The notes beneath the pieces were generated by a model that was not told the origin of the DNA, ran no database searches, and saw only the letters and a program-made list of their open reading frames with translations. Below are positions 46,140-55,232 of a stretch of 64,000 nucleotides of DNA, piece after piece. The DNA lies in the NCBI RefSeq assembly GCF_001431045.1, contig NZ_BCLE01000003.1, positions 1 to 64,000 on the forward strand, read 5' to 3'. The DNA is from Streptococcus orisasini (GTDB lineage: Bacteria > Bacillota > Bacilli > Lactobacillales > Streptococcaceae). The translations under genes and the position numbers were made by a program. Each line of letters starts with the position of its first letter. The stretch's first letter is position 1.

Positions 46140-47510
46140 TTACGCCAACTTATCTTCTTTGTCTGTAAAAATGTAACCCAAAATGGCGCCAACAATCACT
46201 GAAATTCCAAGACCAATAATGCCGTTGATAACATTCACATTGCCAGCAATGAAAGCTGGGAAAGTTGTAACGCTGCCAAACACAAAGGCATTTGTTACGA
46301 CCTTTGTGAAGCCTAGATATGCTCCACCAACAGCACCGCCAATAATTTGAGCCAGAAACAGCTTCTTATTTTTTACCAATAAACCAAACAAAGTTGGCTC
46401 AATAATGGCTGATAAAGCTATGGTTACCGCACCAGTCAGGGCGAAATTTTTCAGATTTTTATCTTTTCCTTTGAGATAAACACCCATAGCTGTTCCAATA
46501 ACGGCAAAGTTACAAGCAAAGGTCAGAGGACAAATATAATCAAAGCCGTTTTGAGAGATATTATTAATCATAATCGGATTGACTGCCCAGTGAATACCAA
46601 AACTTACCAGCACACTCCAGCCACCGCCGATGACAACTCCTGTTAAGAGGCCGCTTCTTTCAATCAGCCAGTTCACACCATTAGCAATTAATTCACCGCC
46701 ATACACACCCATAGGTCCGATAACAATTACCGTTAAGGGCACCATGATTAATAGAGAAATCAAGGGCACCATAACTAATTTCAGTGTCTCAGGAATGTGC
46801 TTATCCAGCCATTTGTAAAGATAAGAATAAGCCCAGATGGTTAAAATAACAGGCACAACCGTTGAATTATAATTCATCAGAACAACTGGAATTCCAAAGA
46901 AATCAGTCATCGCACCGTTCCCTGTTTTCCCCATCAGGGCAATAAAATCCGGATGCAAAAGGGCGGCACCAATCAAGGCAGAAATATAAGGACTGGCACC
47001 AAAGCGTCTGGCAGAAGTAAAGGCCAGCAAAACAGGCAGAAAGTAGAAAACACTCATCGACGCAGCAAATAAGATGGTATAGGTTCCACTTTTTTCACTC
47101 ACCCATCCCAGTTGCACTGCAAGAATAAGCAGACCTCTTAAAATACCAGAACCAGCTAAGGCCGGCAAGAGAGGCGCAAAAATTCCAGAAATTGCCGCGA
47201 AAATCTTACTGATAAGATTGCCTCCTTCTTCCCCTCCTTCATCGAGACTATTATTGTCATTTCCTTTGACCAAGATTTCAAATTCATCATAAACATGCGG
47301 AACTTCCGTTCCAATTAGAATCTGATACTGGCCAGCCTTGTTGATAAGATCCACGACTCCATCAACATTTTTGATTGCTTCATCATCCGCTTTAGAACTA
47401 TCTTTTAAGTTTAAACGCAGCCTTGTCGCACAGTGTGTCATGTTCAAAATGTTTTCAGGACCGCCAATATGACTTAAAATGTCTCTAGCTGTTTTTTTGT
47501 AATCGACCAT
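46140..47510 (-). CDS. PTS EIIBC component, beta-glucoside family, without EIIA
   Basis: 456 residues from ATG 47510 (AAAGGAG upstream); 17 further codons are open. EIIB spans about 1-90 with the phospho-cysteine in M-T-H-C-A-T-R-L near 26, then the EIIC domain (about 105-450) with ten or so membrane segments. The EIIA domain present in many family members is absent, so it must take phosphate from an EIIA encoded elsewhere. Within this operon it is the likely importer of the sugar. Confidence 0.88.
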   Translation of the reverse strand: MVDYKKTARDILSHIGGPENILNMTHCATRLRLNLKDSSKADDEAIKNVDGVVDLINKAGQYQILIGTEVPHVYDEFEILVKGNDNNSLDEGGEEGGNLISKIFAAISGIFAPLLPALAGSGILRGLLILAVQLGWVSEKSGTYTILFAASMSVFYFLPVLLAFTSARRFGASPYISALIGAALLHPDFIALMGKTGNGAMTDFFGIPVVLMNYNSTVVPVILTIWAYSYLYKWLDKHIPETLKLVMVPLISLLIMVPLTVIVIGPMGVYGGELIANGVNWLIERSGLLTGVVIGGGWSVLVSFGIHWAVNPIMINNISQNGFDYICPLTFACNFAVIGTAMGVYLKGKDKNLKNFALTGAVTIALSAIIEPTLFGLLVKNKKLFLAQIIGGAVGGAYLGFTKVVTNAFVFGSVTTFPAFIAGNVNVINGIIGLGISVIVGAILGYIFTDKEDKLA

Positions 47511-47538
47511 CTTTTTCTCCTTTAATCTGAAGGAAAGG

Positions 47539-48471
47539 CTAAATTCCCTTAAAAAAATCAAACATCAGCTGGCTTGCTGCCACTGCATCATTCTTATCAA
47601 TGACAGACTGTATATATTCCAACCCCATCTTATCGATTAAATGCTCAAAATGCTCAATCATCTTTATGTTTTGTTCACATTCCTTTGAAGCATCCTCTAT
47701 AACAGGAAAGGTATCAAAATAAATAACCCCATCAAAGTCGTGCTTTTTCAAATAATATAAGAGTTCCAGCGTCTTAAAAGGTGTCGAGGTTCCTATCATA
47801 AGCCCGTCGTCATTAAGACCATAGCCATCATTGAGATGAATGCCGTAGAGTTTCTTTCGACTGCCAAAAATATCCGCAGCAAAGGCTGGATTTTCATGTT
47901 TCATCAGCATATGGCAATAGTCCAGTGTCACACCGACATTTTCTCTGTTGACATCGTTCAGCATCATGCCCGTCACACCCATGCTGTCAATAAAAGCATA
48001 AGCCCGGGGTTGGAAAGGCTTGTATTCAATGCTGACTTGCAAGTCAGGAGCATAGTCAGCAATCGCTTGATAGGCAGCTGTCAGCTGCTGCCAAACTTTT
48101 TGATAGTTGATTTGAAAACTGTAATCAAATCCATCAAAGCCCAGCCAAATAGTAATGACTTTACCTCCTGCTTGACGGCAGTAATCCGCAGCATCCTTGC
48201 ACAGCTGCAAAGCTTTTTGAGCAATCTGAGGGTTGGCATTCCCTAATTCGCCATTAATAAACTGTTCTCTAAAACGCAGGGCAAGCCCGTTTAGCCTTAA
48301 ATTATTGTCAGCCAACAGAGCCTTCATCTCTTTTGCCTCATAACCTTTCACATGTTCTGGATAGTTGAGGTCTACATATCCTAGACCAAGCTTTCTGAAA
48401 TGTTTGAAAACTTTCTTGATATCGTTATTGTTTACTGGCAAAAACGAATTGATACGTGTGGCTAATTTCAT
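47539..48471 (-). CDS. Sugar phosphate isomerase/epimerase (AP endonuclease 2-type TIM barrel)
   Basis: 310 residues from ATG 48471 (GGAG five bases upstream). Xylose-isomerase-like TIM barrel with metal-type acidic residues in S-I-E-Y-K-P near 160, T-L-D-Y-C-H near 191 and G-I-H-L-N-D-G-Y near 224. Ketose 3-epimerases and IolE-like dehydratases share this fold. First gene of the operon, with its promoter and a cre site upstream. The exact reaction is unknown; epimerisation of a ketohexose or its phosphate is plausible. Confidence 0.8.
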   Translation of the reverse strand: MKLATRINSFLPVNNNDIKKVFKHFRKLGLGYVDLNYPEHVKGYEAKEMKALLADNNLRLNGLALRFREQFINGELGNANPQIAQKALQLCKDAADYCRQAGGKVITIWLGFDGFDYSFQINYQKVWQQLTAAYQAIADYAPDLQVSIEYKPFQPRAYAFIDSMGVTGMMLNDVNRENVGVTLDYCHMLMKHENPAFAADIFGSRKKLYGIHLNDGYGLNDDGLMIGTSTPFKTLELLYYLKKHDFDGVIYFDTFPVIEDASKECEQNIKMIEHFEHLIDKMGLEYIQSVIDKNDAVAASQLMFDFFKGI

Positions 48472-48486
48472 CATATCTCCTTTCTA

Positions 48487-48530
48487 TGTAGCTACACGTT
48501 CATTATAATCTTTTTATTAAACGTTTTCAA
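48487..48530 (-). promoter_or_regulatory. Promoter, cre site and palindrome of the allose-like operon
   Basis: Minus-strand TTGAAA (48525-48530), 17-bp spacer and TATAAT (48502-48507). TGAAAACGTTTAAT (48516-48529) fits cre and overlaps the -35. TGTAGCTACA (48487-48496) is a perfect 10-bp palindrome just past the transcription start and a candidate DeoR operator. Confidence 0.7.
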
Positions 48531-48588
48531 TCATTTTTTGTCATTTTTTTTAATATTTTTTCAAATATTTTCGTATTTTGCCAAATCC

Positions 48589-48678
48589 TATTCAAAAAAT
48601 AGACTAGGCGACAAGCTGCTGGCTGTACTAGGGTAGGGCAAAGTGAAGGCAAGAACCTATATGATTTTTAAAGAGTAT
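48589..48678. repeat. MITE-like dispersed repeat, second copy
   Basis: Shares AATAGACTAGGCGAC, GGCTGTACTAGGGTAG, GCAAAGTGAAGGCAA and terminal GAGTAT with 39533-39636 but has a shortened left end. It lies between the allose-like operon and tsaD. Confidence 0.72.
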
Positions 48679-48696
48679 TAAAAGAAAAATAAAAAC

Positions 48697-48736
48697 AGCC
48701 CAAAATCAACTCATCAACGATAGTGATTTGGGCTCC
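48697..48736 (-). terminator. Terminator of the tsaD operon
   Basis: Arms AGCCCAAAATCA and TGATTTGGGCT followed on the minus strand by GTTTTTATTTTTC. Confidence 0.75.
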
Positions 48737-48752
48737 CTATTTTAATATTATT

Positions 48753-49763
48753 TTATTGCAAGCTGTCAAAAGTCAAACTTGGCTGAGCATTTAAATCCAG
48801 TTTTGCAAAATTTCCTTTGGCATACTCAACAGCTCCCGCATAAGCAATCATGCCTGCATTGTCTCCGCAAAGACGAAGCGTCGGAATCAGAACAGTTACA
48901 TCCTTTATTTCTTCTTTCAAACGCTCTCGAAGTCCCTGATTAGCGGCTACACCACCTGCCACCACCAAGTTTTTGACAGGATATTGCTCCAAAGCTTTTT
49001 TCGTTTTTGTTAAAAGAATGTCTAAAACTGCTGCTTGAAATGAAGCACATAAATCTTCCACGGGCAGCTCTTCTCCTTTTTGCTGAGCATTGTGATGAAG
49101 ATTAATAAAGGCCGATTTCAGTCCGGAAAAAGAAAATTCCAAATTATCTTCCTTAATCATAGCACGCGGGAAATTGTAAATATCTTGTCCCTTGTGAGCT
49201 AATTCGTCAATCTCACGTCCGGCAGGGTAAGTCAGTCCCATGACACGACCTACCTTGTCATAAGCTTCTCCCACTGCATCATCACGTGTTTCACCGATAA
49301 TTTTATACTGTCCTGCTTCTGATACATAAACCAGTTCAGTGTGACCGCCTGATACCAAAAGCGCCAAAAGCGGGTATTGTAAATCAGCAATACTCTGCGC
49401 TGCCATGAGATGGCCAGCCATGTGATTGACCGGAATTAAAGGAAGCCCGTACGCCCAGGCAAAAGCCTTGGCAGCTGCCATTCCAACCAGCAGGGCTCCT
49501 ACAAGGCCGGGTCCATAAGTCACAGCAACAGCTGACAAATCTTCTGCCTTGATGTCAGCTTCTTTTAAGGCATCCTGAATACACAGCGTAATAACCTCCA
49601 CATGATGACGGCTGGCTACTTCAGGTACTACCCCGCCAAAGCGCTTGTGGCTCTCTACCTGACTGGCAATAATATTGCTTAAAAGCTGGTTGCCGTTTTT
49701 CAAAACAGCAACACTGGTTTCATCACAAGATGATTCAATAGCTAAAATATATGTATCTGTCAT
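48753..49763 (-). CDS. tsaD: tRNA t6A transferase TsaD
   Basis: 336 residues, ASKHA fold. E-S-S-C-D-E-T-S near 10, metal-binding H-M-A-G-H near 111-115, V-S-G-G-H-T-E near 136 and the late [10 protein letters not shown] near 273 are family signatures. It transfers threonylcarbamoyl to A37 of tRNA together with TsaB and TsaE. Last of marR-tsaB-rimI-tsaD. Confidence 0.96.
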   Translation of the reverse strand: MTDTYILAIESSCDETSVAVLKNGNQLLSNIIASQVESHKRFGGVVPEVASRHHVEVITLCIQDALKEADIKAEDLSAVAVTYGPGLVGALLVGMAAAKAFAWAYGLPLIPVNHMAGHLMAAQSIADLQYPLLALLVSGGHTELVYVSEAGQYKIIGETRDDAVGEAYDKVGRVMGLTYPAGREIDELAHKGQDIYNFPRAMIKEDNLEFSFSGLKSAFINLHHNAQQKGEELPVEDLCASFQAAVLDILLTKTKKALEQYPVKNLVVAGGVAANQGLRERLKEEIKDVTVLIPTLRLCGDNAGMIAYAGAVEYAKGNFAKLDLNAQPSLTFDSLQ

Positions 49764-49783
49764 TAGTTTTCTTTCTTTTTACT

Positions 49784-50221
49784 TTAATAACCTACTAAAC
49801 CTTCACGTTTCATCAAAATAGCATCTTCTCTAGGATGGTGATAATAATCCTTTCTTTTAGCAACAGCCTGAAAACCGAATTTTCGATAAAGAGCCTGAGC
49901 TGCTTGATTGGAAGCTCTGACTTCCAAAAAGACAGGAAGCTGTTCATCTTTTATAAATGCAGTCATAAGCTGACTGCCTAAACCCTGCTTCTGGTAAGCC
50001 TTTTTAACAGCCAAATTTGTCAGCTCTAATTCTCCCACTAAGTGCTGAATGGATAAGAAGCCTACAATTTCCTTATCATCATAAACAAAAAAGTAGTCTG
50101 CATCCTGACGGTTCATATCTGCCAGAATCTGTTTTTGGGTCCAAGGAGAAATCTTGTAAACATCTTCTAAGATAGTAAAGACAGCAACGGCTGTTTCTTG
50201 ATTCTTTTCATCTCTCATCAT
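49784..50221 (-). CDS. rimI: Ribosomal protein alanine acetyltransferase RimI
   Basis: 145 residues of the GNAT fold: acetyl-CoA motif K-K-A-Y-Q-K-Q-G-L-G-S-Q-L near residue 73 and E-V-R-A-S-N-Q-A-A-Q-A-L-Y-R-K-F-G-F near 99-116. RimI acetylates ribosomal protein S18; it is regularly found between tsaB and tsaD. Its start overlaps the tsaB stop codon. Confidence 0.9.
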   Translation of the reverse strand: MMRDEKNQETAVAVFTILEDVYKISPWTQKQILADMNRQDADYFFVYDDKEIVGFLSIQHLVGELELTNLAVKKAYQKQGLGSQLMTAFIKDEQLPVFLEVRASNQAAQALYRKFGFQAVAKRKDYYHHPREDAILMKREGLVGY

Positions 50222-50907
50222 TACACCCGCTTGATATAAGAAGAATCAGAATCCTCATGAGTCTTGAGCCAATTTTCCTCTGCTTCTACTCTTTTAAGAT
50301 ATTTAGGAACAAAGGCATTGACATCAACTGCCGGCAGATACTGACCGACTTTACCAATTTCAACAGCAGACGGTAAAACTTCCAGAACCTGGGCTTGGGG
50401 AAAATTCTGTAAAATTTCCTCACGAAAAGCAGCCACCTCTCCTACAAAGGTCAGTTTTTGCCTTCCCTGCAAATGCTCTAAAACATCCTGAAATGAAGCA
50501 TGTCTATCAGCTTCCACAGCTCTGCCATTTTCATAAAAGCCAACATAAACATTATGCCGTCTAGCATCCATAATAGAAACAGTCAGCCCTTCATAGGCAC
50601 CGCTAAGAGCGAGTGATTTCAAACTAGAGACACCTACCAAATCAATCCCCAGTGCATAAGCCAAAGTCTTAGCTGTTGCTACAGCCACGCGCAGACCTGT
50701 ATAAGATCCGGGACCCTCAGCAACTACAATCCTGTCTAAATCCTGAGGCGTCAGATTAACGGATTGCATCAAAAAATCAATTGTCGGCATCAAACTGATA
50801 CTGTGGTTTTTCTTAATATTCAAGGTCATAGCTGCCAAACACTTTTCGTTTTCCAAAAGAGCAACTGACAGAGCCTTGCTTGATGTGTCAAAGGATAAAA
50901 CTTTCAT
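50221..50907 (-). CDS. tsaB: tRNA t6A complex subunit TsaB
   Basis: 228 residues from ATG 50907 with AAGGAAC upstream; a longer frame (19 codons) overlaps the marR end and is not needed. F-D-T-S-S-K-A-L-S-V near 5 and V-A-E-G-P-G-S-Y-T-G-L-R-V near 64 are typical. TsaB is the inactive paralogue that activates TsaD. It is 10 bp after marR. Confidence 0.95.
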   Translation of the reverse strand: MKVLSFDTSSKALSVALLENEKCLAAMTLNIKKNHSISLMPTIDFLMQSVNLTPQDLDRIVVAEGPGSYTGLRVAVATAKTLAYALGIDLVGVSSLKSLALSGAYEGLTVSIMDARRHNVYVGFYENGRAVEADRHASFQDVLEHLQGRQKLTFVGEVAAFREEILQNFPQAQVLEVLPSAVEIGKVGQYLPAVDVNAFVPKYLKRVEAEENWLKTHEDSDSSYIKRV

Positions 50908-50917
50908 AGGGTTCCTT

Positions 50918-51379
50918 TCATTCCTTTTCATCCCAGAGTGAACGGCGCTTGAGCTTTTCTTCATAAGAGCTGCCTGTGATATAAGCTTTCAAGGATTGGG
51001 TGAGCATTTCAATTTCTGGGTATTGCTTTTCTAGTTTTTGGTCAAAAGCACTTTCGCACTCTTCAACCTTAGGAAGTAATTCTTGACCTGCTGTTGTTAA
51101 AGAAAGAAGGGAGCTGCGCCCGTCATTAGCCGATCTTTCTTTAGTGATCAAGCCTTTCTTAATAAGCGATTGTACCAGCCGACTAGGACTTTTTTCTTCG
51201 CAAATAAGAAGATTTCCTAATCCTTTCAAGGACAAGGGGGCGTGTTTTCCTAATACAACAATGACTTCTCCCTGATTAGGAGTTATCCCCAAAGGCTCCA
51301 ATAGCCTGCTTAACTCTTTCATGGCACTTCTTTCTGCACTTCTAAACAAGTACCTAAACTGAGAACCTTTTAATGACAT
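50918..51379 (-). CDS. MarR-family transcriptional regulator
   Basis: 153 residues. Winged helix near 35-100 (L-S-L-K-G-L-G-N-L-L, S-P-S-R-L-V-Q-S-L-I-K-K-G-L-I, then D-G-R-S-S-L-L-S-L-T wing). Divergent from the NAD-dependent epimerase gene, and the spacer contains a perfect 34-bp palindrome over that gene's start of transcription. It probably represses the divergent gene and perhaps itself. Ligand unknown. It is placed ahead of tsaB and may supply part of that operon's transcription. Confidence 0.88.
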   Translation of the reverse strand: MSLKGSQFRYLFRSAERSAMKELSRLLEPLGITPNQGEVIVVLGKHAPLSLKGLGNLLICEEKSPSRLVQSLIKKGLITKERSANDGRSSLLSLTTAGQELLPKVEECESAFDQKLEKQYPEIEMLTQSLKAYITGSSYEEKLKRRSLWDEKE

Positions 51380-51444
51380 TACGCATTTCCTTTTTAAACA
51401 TAAGATTAATCTCTTTTCTATTTTACACTAGTTTGGCTAAATTG

Positions 51445-51510
51445 TTGACAATTAATTATTAAAAATATAAAATGACTTCAAAAATAGATGACATGTCATC
51501 TATTTTTGAA
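51445..51510 (+). promoter_or_regulatory. Promoter and 34-bp palindromic operator for the MarR target
   Basis: TTGACA (51445-51450), 17-bp spacer and TAAAAT (51468-51473). A perfect palindrome of 34 bp runs from 51477 to 51510 with centre GACATGTC, starting four bases after the -10. Confidence 0.8.
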
Positions 51511-51559
51511 TGACCTTTTTACGTTTTCTAAATTATTCAAATCAGAAAAGGAACTTATC

Positions 51560-52609
51560 ATGACAGAAACTGCTGTATCAAAAAATCAAAGAACTGTTAA
51601 ACATGCTTTCGTGACCGGTGCTACTGGTCTTTTAGGCAATAATCTTGTTCGTGCTTTACTTGAGCAAGGTATAAAAGTCACTGCTTTAGTGCGTTCCATA
51701 GAAAAAGCTAAGCTGCAATTTGGCGATTTGCCAATCCGATATGTTAAAGGAGACATTCTTGATCCGGAAAGCTATCGTTCTTACTTATCCGACTGCGATA
51801 GTCTTTTTCATACGGCAGCTTTTTTCCGGGATAACCATAAAGGTGGAAAGCATTGGCAGGAACTCTACGATACCAATATCACAGGAACTATTAATCTAAT
51901 GCAGGCTGCTTATGACGCCGGCATCAGATCAATAGTTCATACTTCATCTATTGCCGTACTAAAAGGTGAGCGCAATCAGCTTATTAATGAGACCATGTCA
52001 CGAAATGCGGATACCAAGCTTAATTACTACCGCAGCAAAATTTTAAGTGAGAAGGCTGTAGATGACTTCCTAAACAAGCATCCTAATCTTTTTATTTGCT
52101 ATGTTCTGCCTGGTTCTATGTATGGTCCTGGGGACATGGGACCGACAGCTACCGGACAGCTGATTTTGGATTACATGCAGCAAAAATTACCAGGTATTAT
52201 CACCAAAGCTAGTTATAGTGTCGTTGATGCCAGAGATGTTGCTGCCATTCATATTTTAGCCCTAAAATACGGACGCAGAGGCGAACGCTATTTGGCAGCA
52301 GGCCGTCATATGACTATGGAAACCATTGTCAAAACTTTGGAAGAAACTACAGGCATTCCTGCTCCCAAACGCCATATCCCAATTTTTCTGGTTCAAATCT
52401 TAGCACAATGGAATGAGCTTTATCATAAAGTTACTGGTAAACCTGTTCTAGTCAGCAAGGAGGTTGTAGATATTACAGCAGAAGAATATCTTCGGACATA
52501 TTTTAACCATGAAAAAACTGAACAGGAACTGGGTGGACAATTCAGACCGTTTGAAGAAACTTTGTTAGATACTGTCCGCTGGTACCGCAATCATGGCTAT
52601 CTGAACTAA
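51560..52609 (+). CDS. NAD-dependent epimerase/dihydroflavonol reductase-like protein
   Basis: 349 residues from ATG 51560 (AAAAGGAA upstream); the open frame extends 24 codons more. Extended SDR fold: T-G-A-T-G-L-L-G-N-N-L near 19 binds NAD(P); catalytic Y-x-x-x-K is Y-Y-R-S-K near 151; V-H-T-S-S-I-A near 125. Related enzymes reduce aldehydes or ketones. The sensor MarR is divergent and a truncated aldo/keto reductase follows, pointing to a stress or detoxification unit. Confidence 0.85.
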   Translation: MTETAVSKNQRTVKHAFVTGATGLLGNNLVRALLEQGIKVTALVRSIEKAKLQFGDLPIRYVKGDILDPESYRSYLSDCDSLFHTAAFFRDNHKGGKHWQELYDTNITGTINLMQAAYDAGIRSIVHTSSIAVLKGERNQLINETMSRNADTKLNYYRSKILSEKAVDDFLNKHPNLFICYVLPGSMYGPGDMGPTATGQLILDYMQQKLPGIITKASYSVVDARDVAAIHILALKYGRRGERYLAAGRHMTMETIVKTLEETTGIPAPKRHIPIFLVQILAQWNELYHKVTGKPVLVSKEVVDITAEEYLRTYFNHEKTEQELGGQFRPFEETLLDTVRWYRNHGYLN

Positions 52610-52629
52610 TATTTAAAAGGAGCTTTTCT

Positions 52630-52938
52630 ATGGAAAACTTAAGACCTTTGGGACACTCAAACCTTCTTTTATCTCCTATAGGACTGGGAACTTGGCAATT
52701 CAGCAATCAGGGCAAAAACTGGTGGAGATCTGTTAGCAGTCATTTGGTTTATGATATCATTAAGGCTTCTTTGCAAGGTGGAATTAACTGGCCGATCCAT
52801 GCACATGGCAGCACCGTTTTTGCTATCTCTGGTGCCAGCACTCTCAAACAAGCCCAAAGCAATCTTGAAGCACAAAACTTTAGGCTGACAGAAGCTGACC
52901 TGCAAAAATTAAGCGAAATCAGCGATAGGCTTAGTTAG
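52630..52938 (+). pseudogene. Aldo/keto reductase remnant with large in-frame internal deletion
   Basis: 102 residues against about 310 for the family. The first 53 residues are a normal N-terminus (L-G-H-S-N-L-L-L-S-P-I-G-L-G-T-W) up to G-G-I-N-W, and the last 45 are the C-terminal end (I-S-G-A-S-T-L-K-Q-A-Q-S-N). Everything between, including the catalytic D-x-A-x-x-Y, K and H and most of the barrel, is missing. The frame and the GGAG ribosome binding site are intact, so a short product could be made but cannot be an active reductase. Confidence 0.8.
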
Positions 52939-53040
52939 TGTCTGTATTTTGTTTAAATATCAAATTAACTATAAAAAGATAAGTTGTTAAGCTACTTCTG
53001 CCTAAGTTATCTACAGACACAAACAATTTATCTCAATATT

Positions 53041-53069
53041 TTTACTAACGTCTCAAATTATGGTATAAT
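53041..53069 (+). promoter_or_regulatory. rpoY-rnjA promoter
   Basis: TTTACT (53041-53046), 17-bp spacer and TGG-TATAAT (53064-53069), an extended -10. Predicted leader of about 130 nt. Confidence 0.65.
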
Positions 53070-53129
53070 CTTAATAATTGCAACGAATCAAGGTTAAATC
53101 TATTACTCATAAAAATTTCATAGTTTCTT

Positions 53130-53167
53130 GTCAAATATAGCAAGGTCTCATATTTGACCGATTTTTT
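53130..53167 (+). promoter_or_regulatory. Terminator-like hairpin in the rpoY-rnjA leader
   Basis: GTCAAATAT (53130-53138) pairs with ATATTTGAC (53150-53158), followed by CGATTTTTT. It lies 40 bp upstream of the rpoY start, inside the predicted leader, so it could attenuate the operon or be cut by RNase. Confidence 0.5.
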
Positions 53168-53206
53168 GTAGTTTGGATTAATCATGATATAACAGAAAGG
53201 AATAAA

Positions 53207-53437
53207 ATGATTTACAAAGTTTTTTATCAAGAAACCAAAGATCGCAGTCCACGTCGTGAACAGACAAAAGCTCTCTATCTCGATATTGACGCTAAGGATG
53301 AGCTTGAAGGTCGCATTAAGGCTCGTCAGGCAGTTGAAGAAAATACTGCTTACAACATTGAACTCATAGAACCTCTTTCCGATAAGCACCTAGAATATGA
53401 AAAAGAAACAGGTGCCTTTGAGCTAACGGAGTTCTAA
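53207..53437 (+). CDS. rpoY: RNA polymerase epsilon subunit RpoY
   Basis: 76 residues. [19 protein letters not shown] near residue 6 and the N-I-E-L-I-E segment are typical of RpoY (formerly DUF1447), a small RNA polymerase subunit of Firmicutes. It sits directly ahead of rnjA with one base between, as in other streptococci. Confidence 0.93.
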   Translation: MIYKVFYQETKDRSPRREQTKALYLDIDAKDELEGRIKARQAVEENTAYNIELIEPLSDKHLEYEKETGAFELTEF

Positions 53438-53438
53438 G

Positions 53439-55121
53439 ATGGCAAATATTAATTTAAAAGCTGAAGAAGTCGGTGTTTATGCTATCGGCGGATTAGGCGA
53501 GATTGGTAAAAATACTTACGGAATTGAATATCAAGATGAAATTATTATTGTTGATGCCGGAATAAAATTCCCTGAGGAAGATCTTCTTGGCATTGATTAT
53601 GTCATTCCCGACTATTCTTATATTGTAGACAACATTGACCGCATCAAGGCTCTTGTTATTACCCACGGCCATGAAGACCACATTGGTGGTATTCCCTTTC
53701 TTCTAAAACAGGCCAATATTCCTATTTATGCGGGGCCTTTGGCGCTTGCGCTTATTCGTGGAAAATTGGAAGAACACGGCCTTTTGCGCGATGCAAAATT
53801 GTACGAAATCAATCACAATACTGAATTGACCTTTAAAAATCTCAGTGTTACTTTCTTTAGGACTACTCACTCCATACCAGAGCCCTTAGGCGTTGTTATT
53901 CATACCCCTCAAGGAAAAATTGTCTGTACCGGAGACTTCAAATTTGATTTCACACCAGTTGGTGAGCCAGCAGATATTCATCGTATGGCAGCTCTTGGCG
54001 AAGAGGGAGTTCTTTGCCTATTATCAGATTCAACCAATGCTGAGGTTCCAACTTTTACCAATTCTGAAAAAGTTGTTGGACAGTCTATTATGAATATCAT
54101 TGAGGGGATTCATGGACGGATTATTTTTGCGTCTTTTGCCTCCAATATTTTCCGTTTGCAGCAGGCCGCTGAAGCAGCTGTAAAAACAGGCCGTAAAATT
54201 GCTGTATTTGGCCGCTCTATGGAAAAAGCTATTGTCAACGGCATTGAACTAGGTTACATAAAAGTACCTAAAGGAACCTTCATAGAACCTAACGAAATCA
54301 AAGAATACCATGCTAGTGAGATTATGATTATGTGTACAGGAAGCCAGGGAGAATCTATGGCAGCTCTGTCGCGAATTGCTAATGGTACACACCGGCAGGT
54401 TCAGCTGCAGCCCGGTGACACTGTCATTTTCTCATCCAGCCCTATTCCTGGTAATACAACCAGCGTCAATAAGCTGATCAATACTATCCAAGAAGCTGGC
54501 GTTGAAGTCATCCATGGCAAAGTCAACAATATCCACACATCTGGACACGGCGGACAACAGGAACAAAAGTTAATGCTGCGTCTTATCAAGCCAAAATACT
54601 TCATGCCCGTGCATGGAGAATACCGTATGCAGAAAGTTCATGCTGGACTGGCTATTGATACAGGTGTCCCTAAGGATAATATCTTTATCATGGAAAACGG
54701 TGATGTTCTGGCCTTAACTAAAAATTCTGCCAGAAGAGCCGGGCATTTCAATGCTCAGGACATTTATGTTGACGGAAACGGTATCGGTGATATCGGTGCA
54801 GCTGTCCTGCGCGATCGCCGCGATCTCTCTGAAGACGGTGTCGTTTTAGCCGTAGCCACTGTTGATTTCAAAACTAAAATGATTTTGGCTGGTCCAGATA
54901 TTCTTAGCCGCGGCTTTATTTATATGCGGGAATCTGGCGACCTTATTCGCAGCAGCCAACGCATTCTTTTCAATGCTATTCGTATCGCTTTAAAAAATAA
55001 AGAAGCCAGCATTCAATCCGTCAACGGAGCTATCGTTAATGCACTCAGACCTTATCTTTATGAAAAGACTGAGCGCGAACCTATTATCATCCCTATGATT
55101 TTAACTCCTGACAAACATTAA
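53439..55121 (+). CDS. rnjA: Ribonuclease J1
   Basis: 560 residues. Metallo-beta-lactamase motif [10 protein letters not shown] near 74-83, then G-D-F-K-F-D near 165, beta-CASP domain, and the H-T-S-G-H-G-G motif near 366. The enzyme degrades and matures RNA as a 5' exonuclease and endonuclease. Gene and context are conserved. Confidence 0.96.
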   Translation: MANINLKAEEVGVYAIGGLGEIGKNTYGIEYQDEIIIVDAGIKFPEEDLLGIDYVIPDYSYIVDNIDRIKALVITHGHEDHIGGIPFLLKQANIPIYAGPLALALIRGKLEEHGLLRDAKLYEINHNTELTFKNLSVTFFRTTHSIPEPLGVVIHTPQGKIVCTGDFKFDFTPVGEPADIHRMAALGEEGVLCLLSDSTNAEVPTFTNSEKVVGQSIMNIIEGIHGRIIFASFASNIFRLQQAAEAAVKTGRKIAVFGRSMEKAIVNGIELGYIKVPKGTFIEPNEIKEYHASEIMIMCTGSQGESMAALSRIANGTHRQVQLQPGDTVIFSSSPIPGNTTSVNKLINTIQEAGVEVIHGKVNNIHTSGHGGQQEQKLMLRLIKPKYFMPVHGEYRMQKVHAGLAIDTGVPKDNIFIMENGDVLALTKNSARRAGHFNAQDIYVDGNGIGDIGAAVLRDRRDLSEDGVVLAVATVDFKTKMILAGPDILSRGFIYMRESGDLIRSSQRILFNAIRIALKNKEASIQSVNGAIVNALRPYLYEKTEREPIIIPMILTPDKH

Positions 55122-55126
55122 ATTTA

Positions 55127-55154
55127 AAACGAGGTCTATTCAGCCTCGTTTTTT
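55127..55154 (+). terminator. Terminator of rnjA
   Basis: AAACGAGG/CCTCGTTT hairpin followed by T6. Confidence 0.85.
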
Positions 55155-55169
55155 CAGTTTTATAAAAAC

Positions 55170-55227
55170 AAAAGATCCAAGTAGTTCTTAGCTGCTCAGC
55201 AACATTGAACTGTCTTGAATCTTTTTT
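55170..55227 (-). terminator. Terminator of the LysM-CHAP gene
   Basis: Arms AAAGATCCAAGTAGTTC (55171-55187) and GAACTGTCTTGAATCTTT (55207-55224) with T-rich sequence after it on the minus strand. Confidence 0.7.
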
Positions 55228-55232
55228 TATCA

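Noticed and set aside
47836..48246. 136-codon frame opposite the TIM-barrel epimerase gene
   Set aside because: Shadow frame; the minus-strand protein has clear family motifs.
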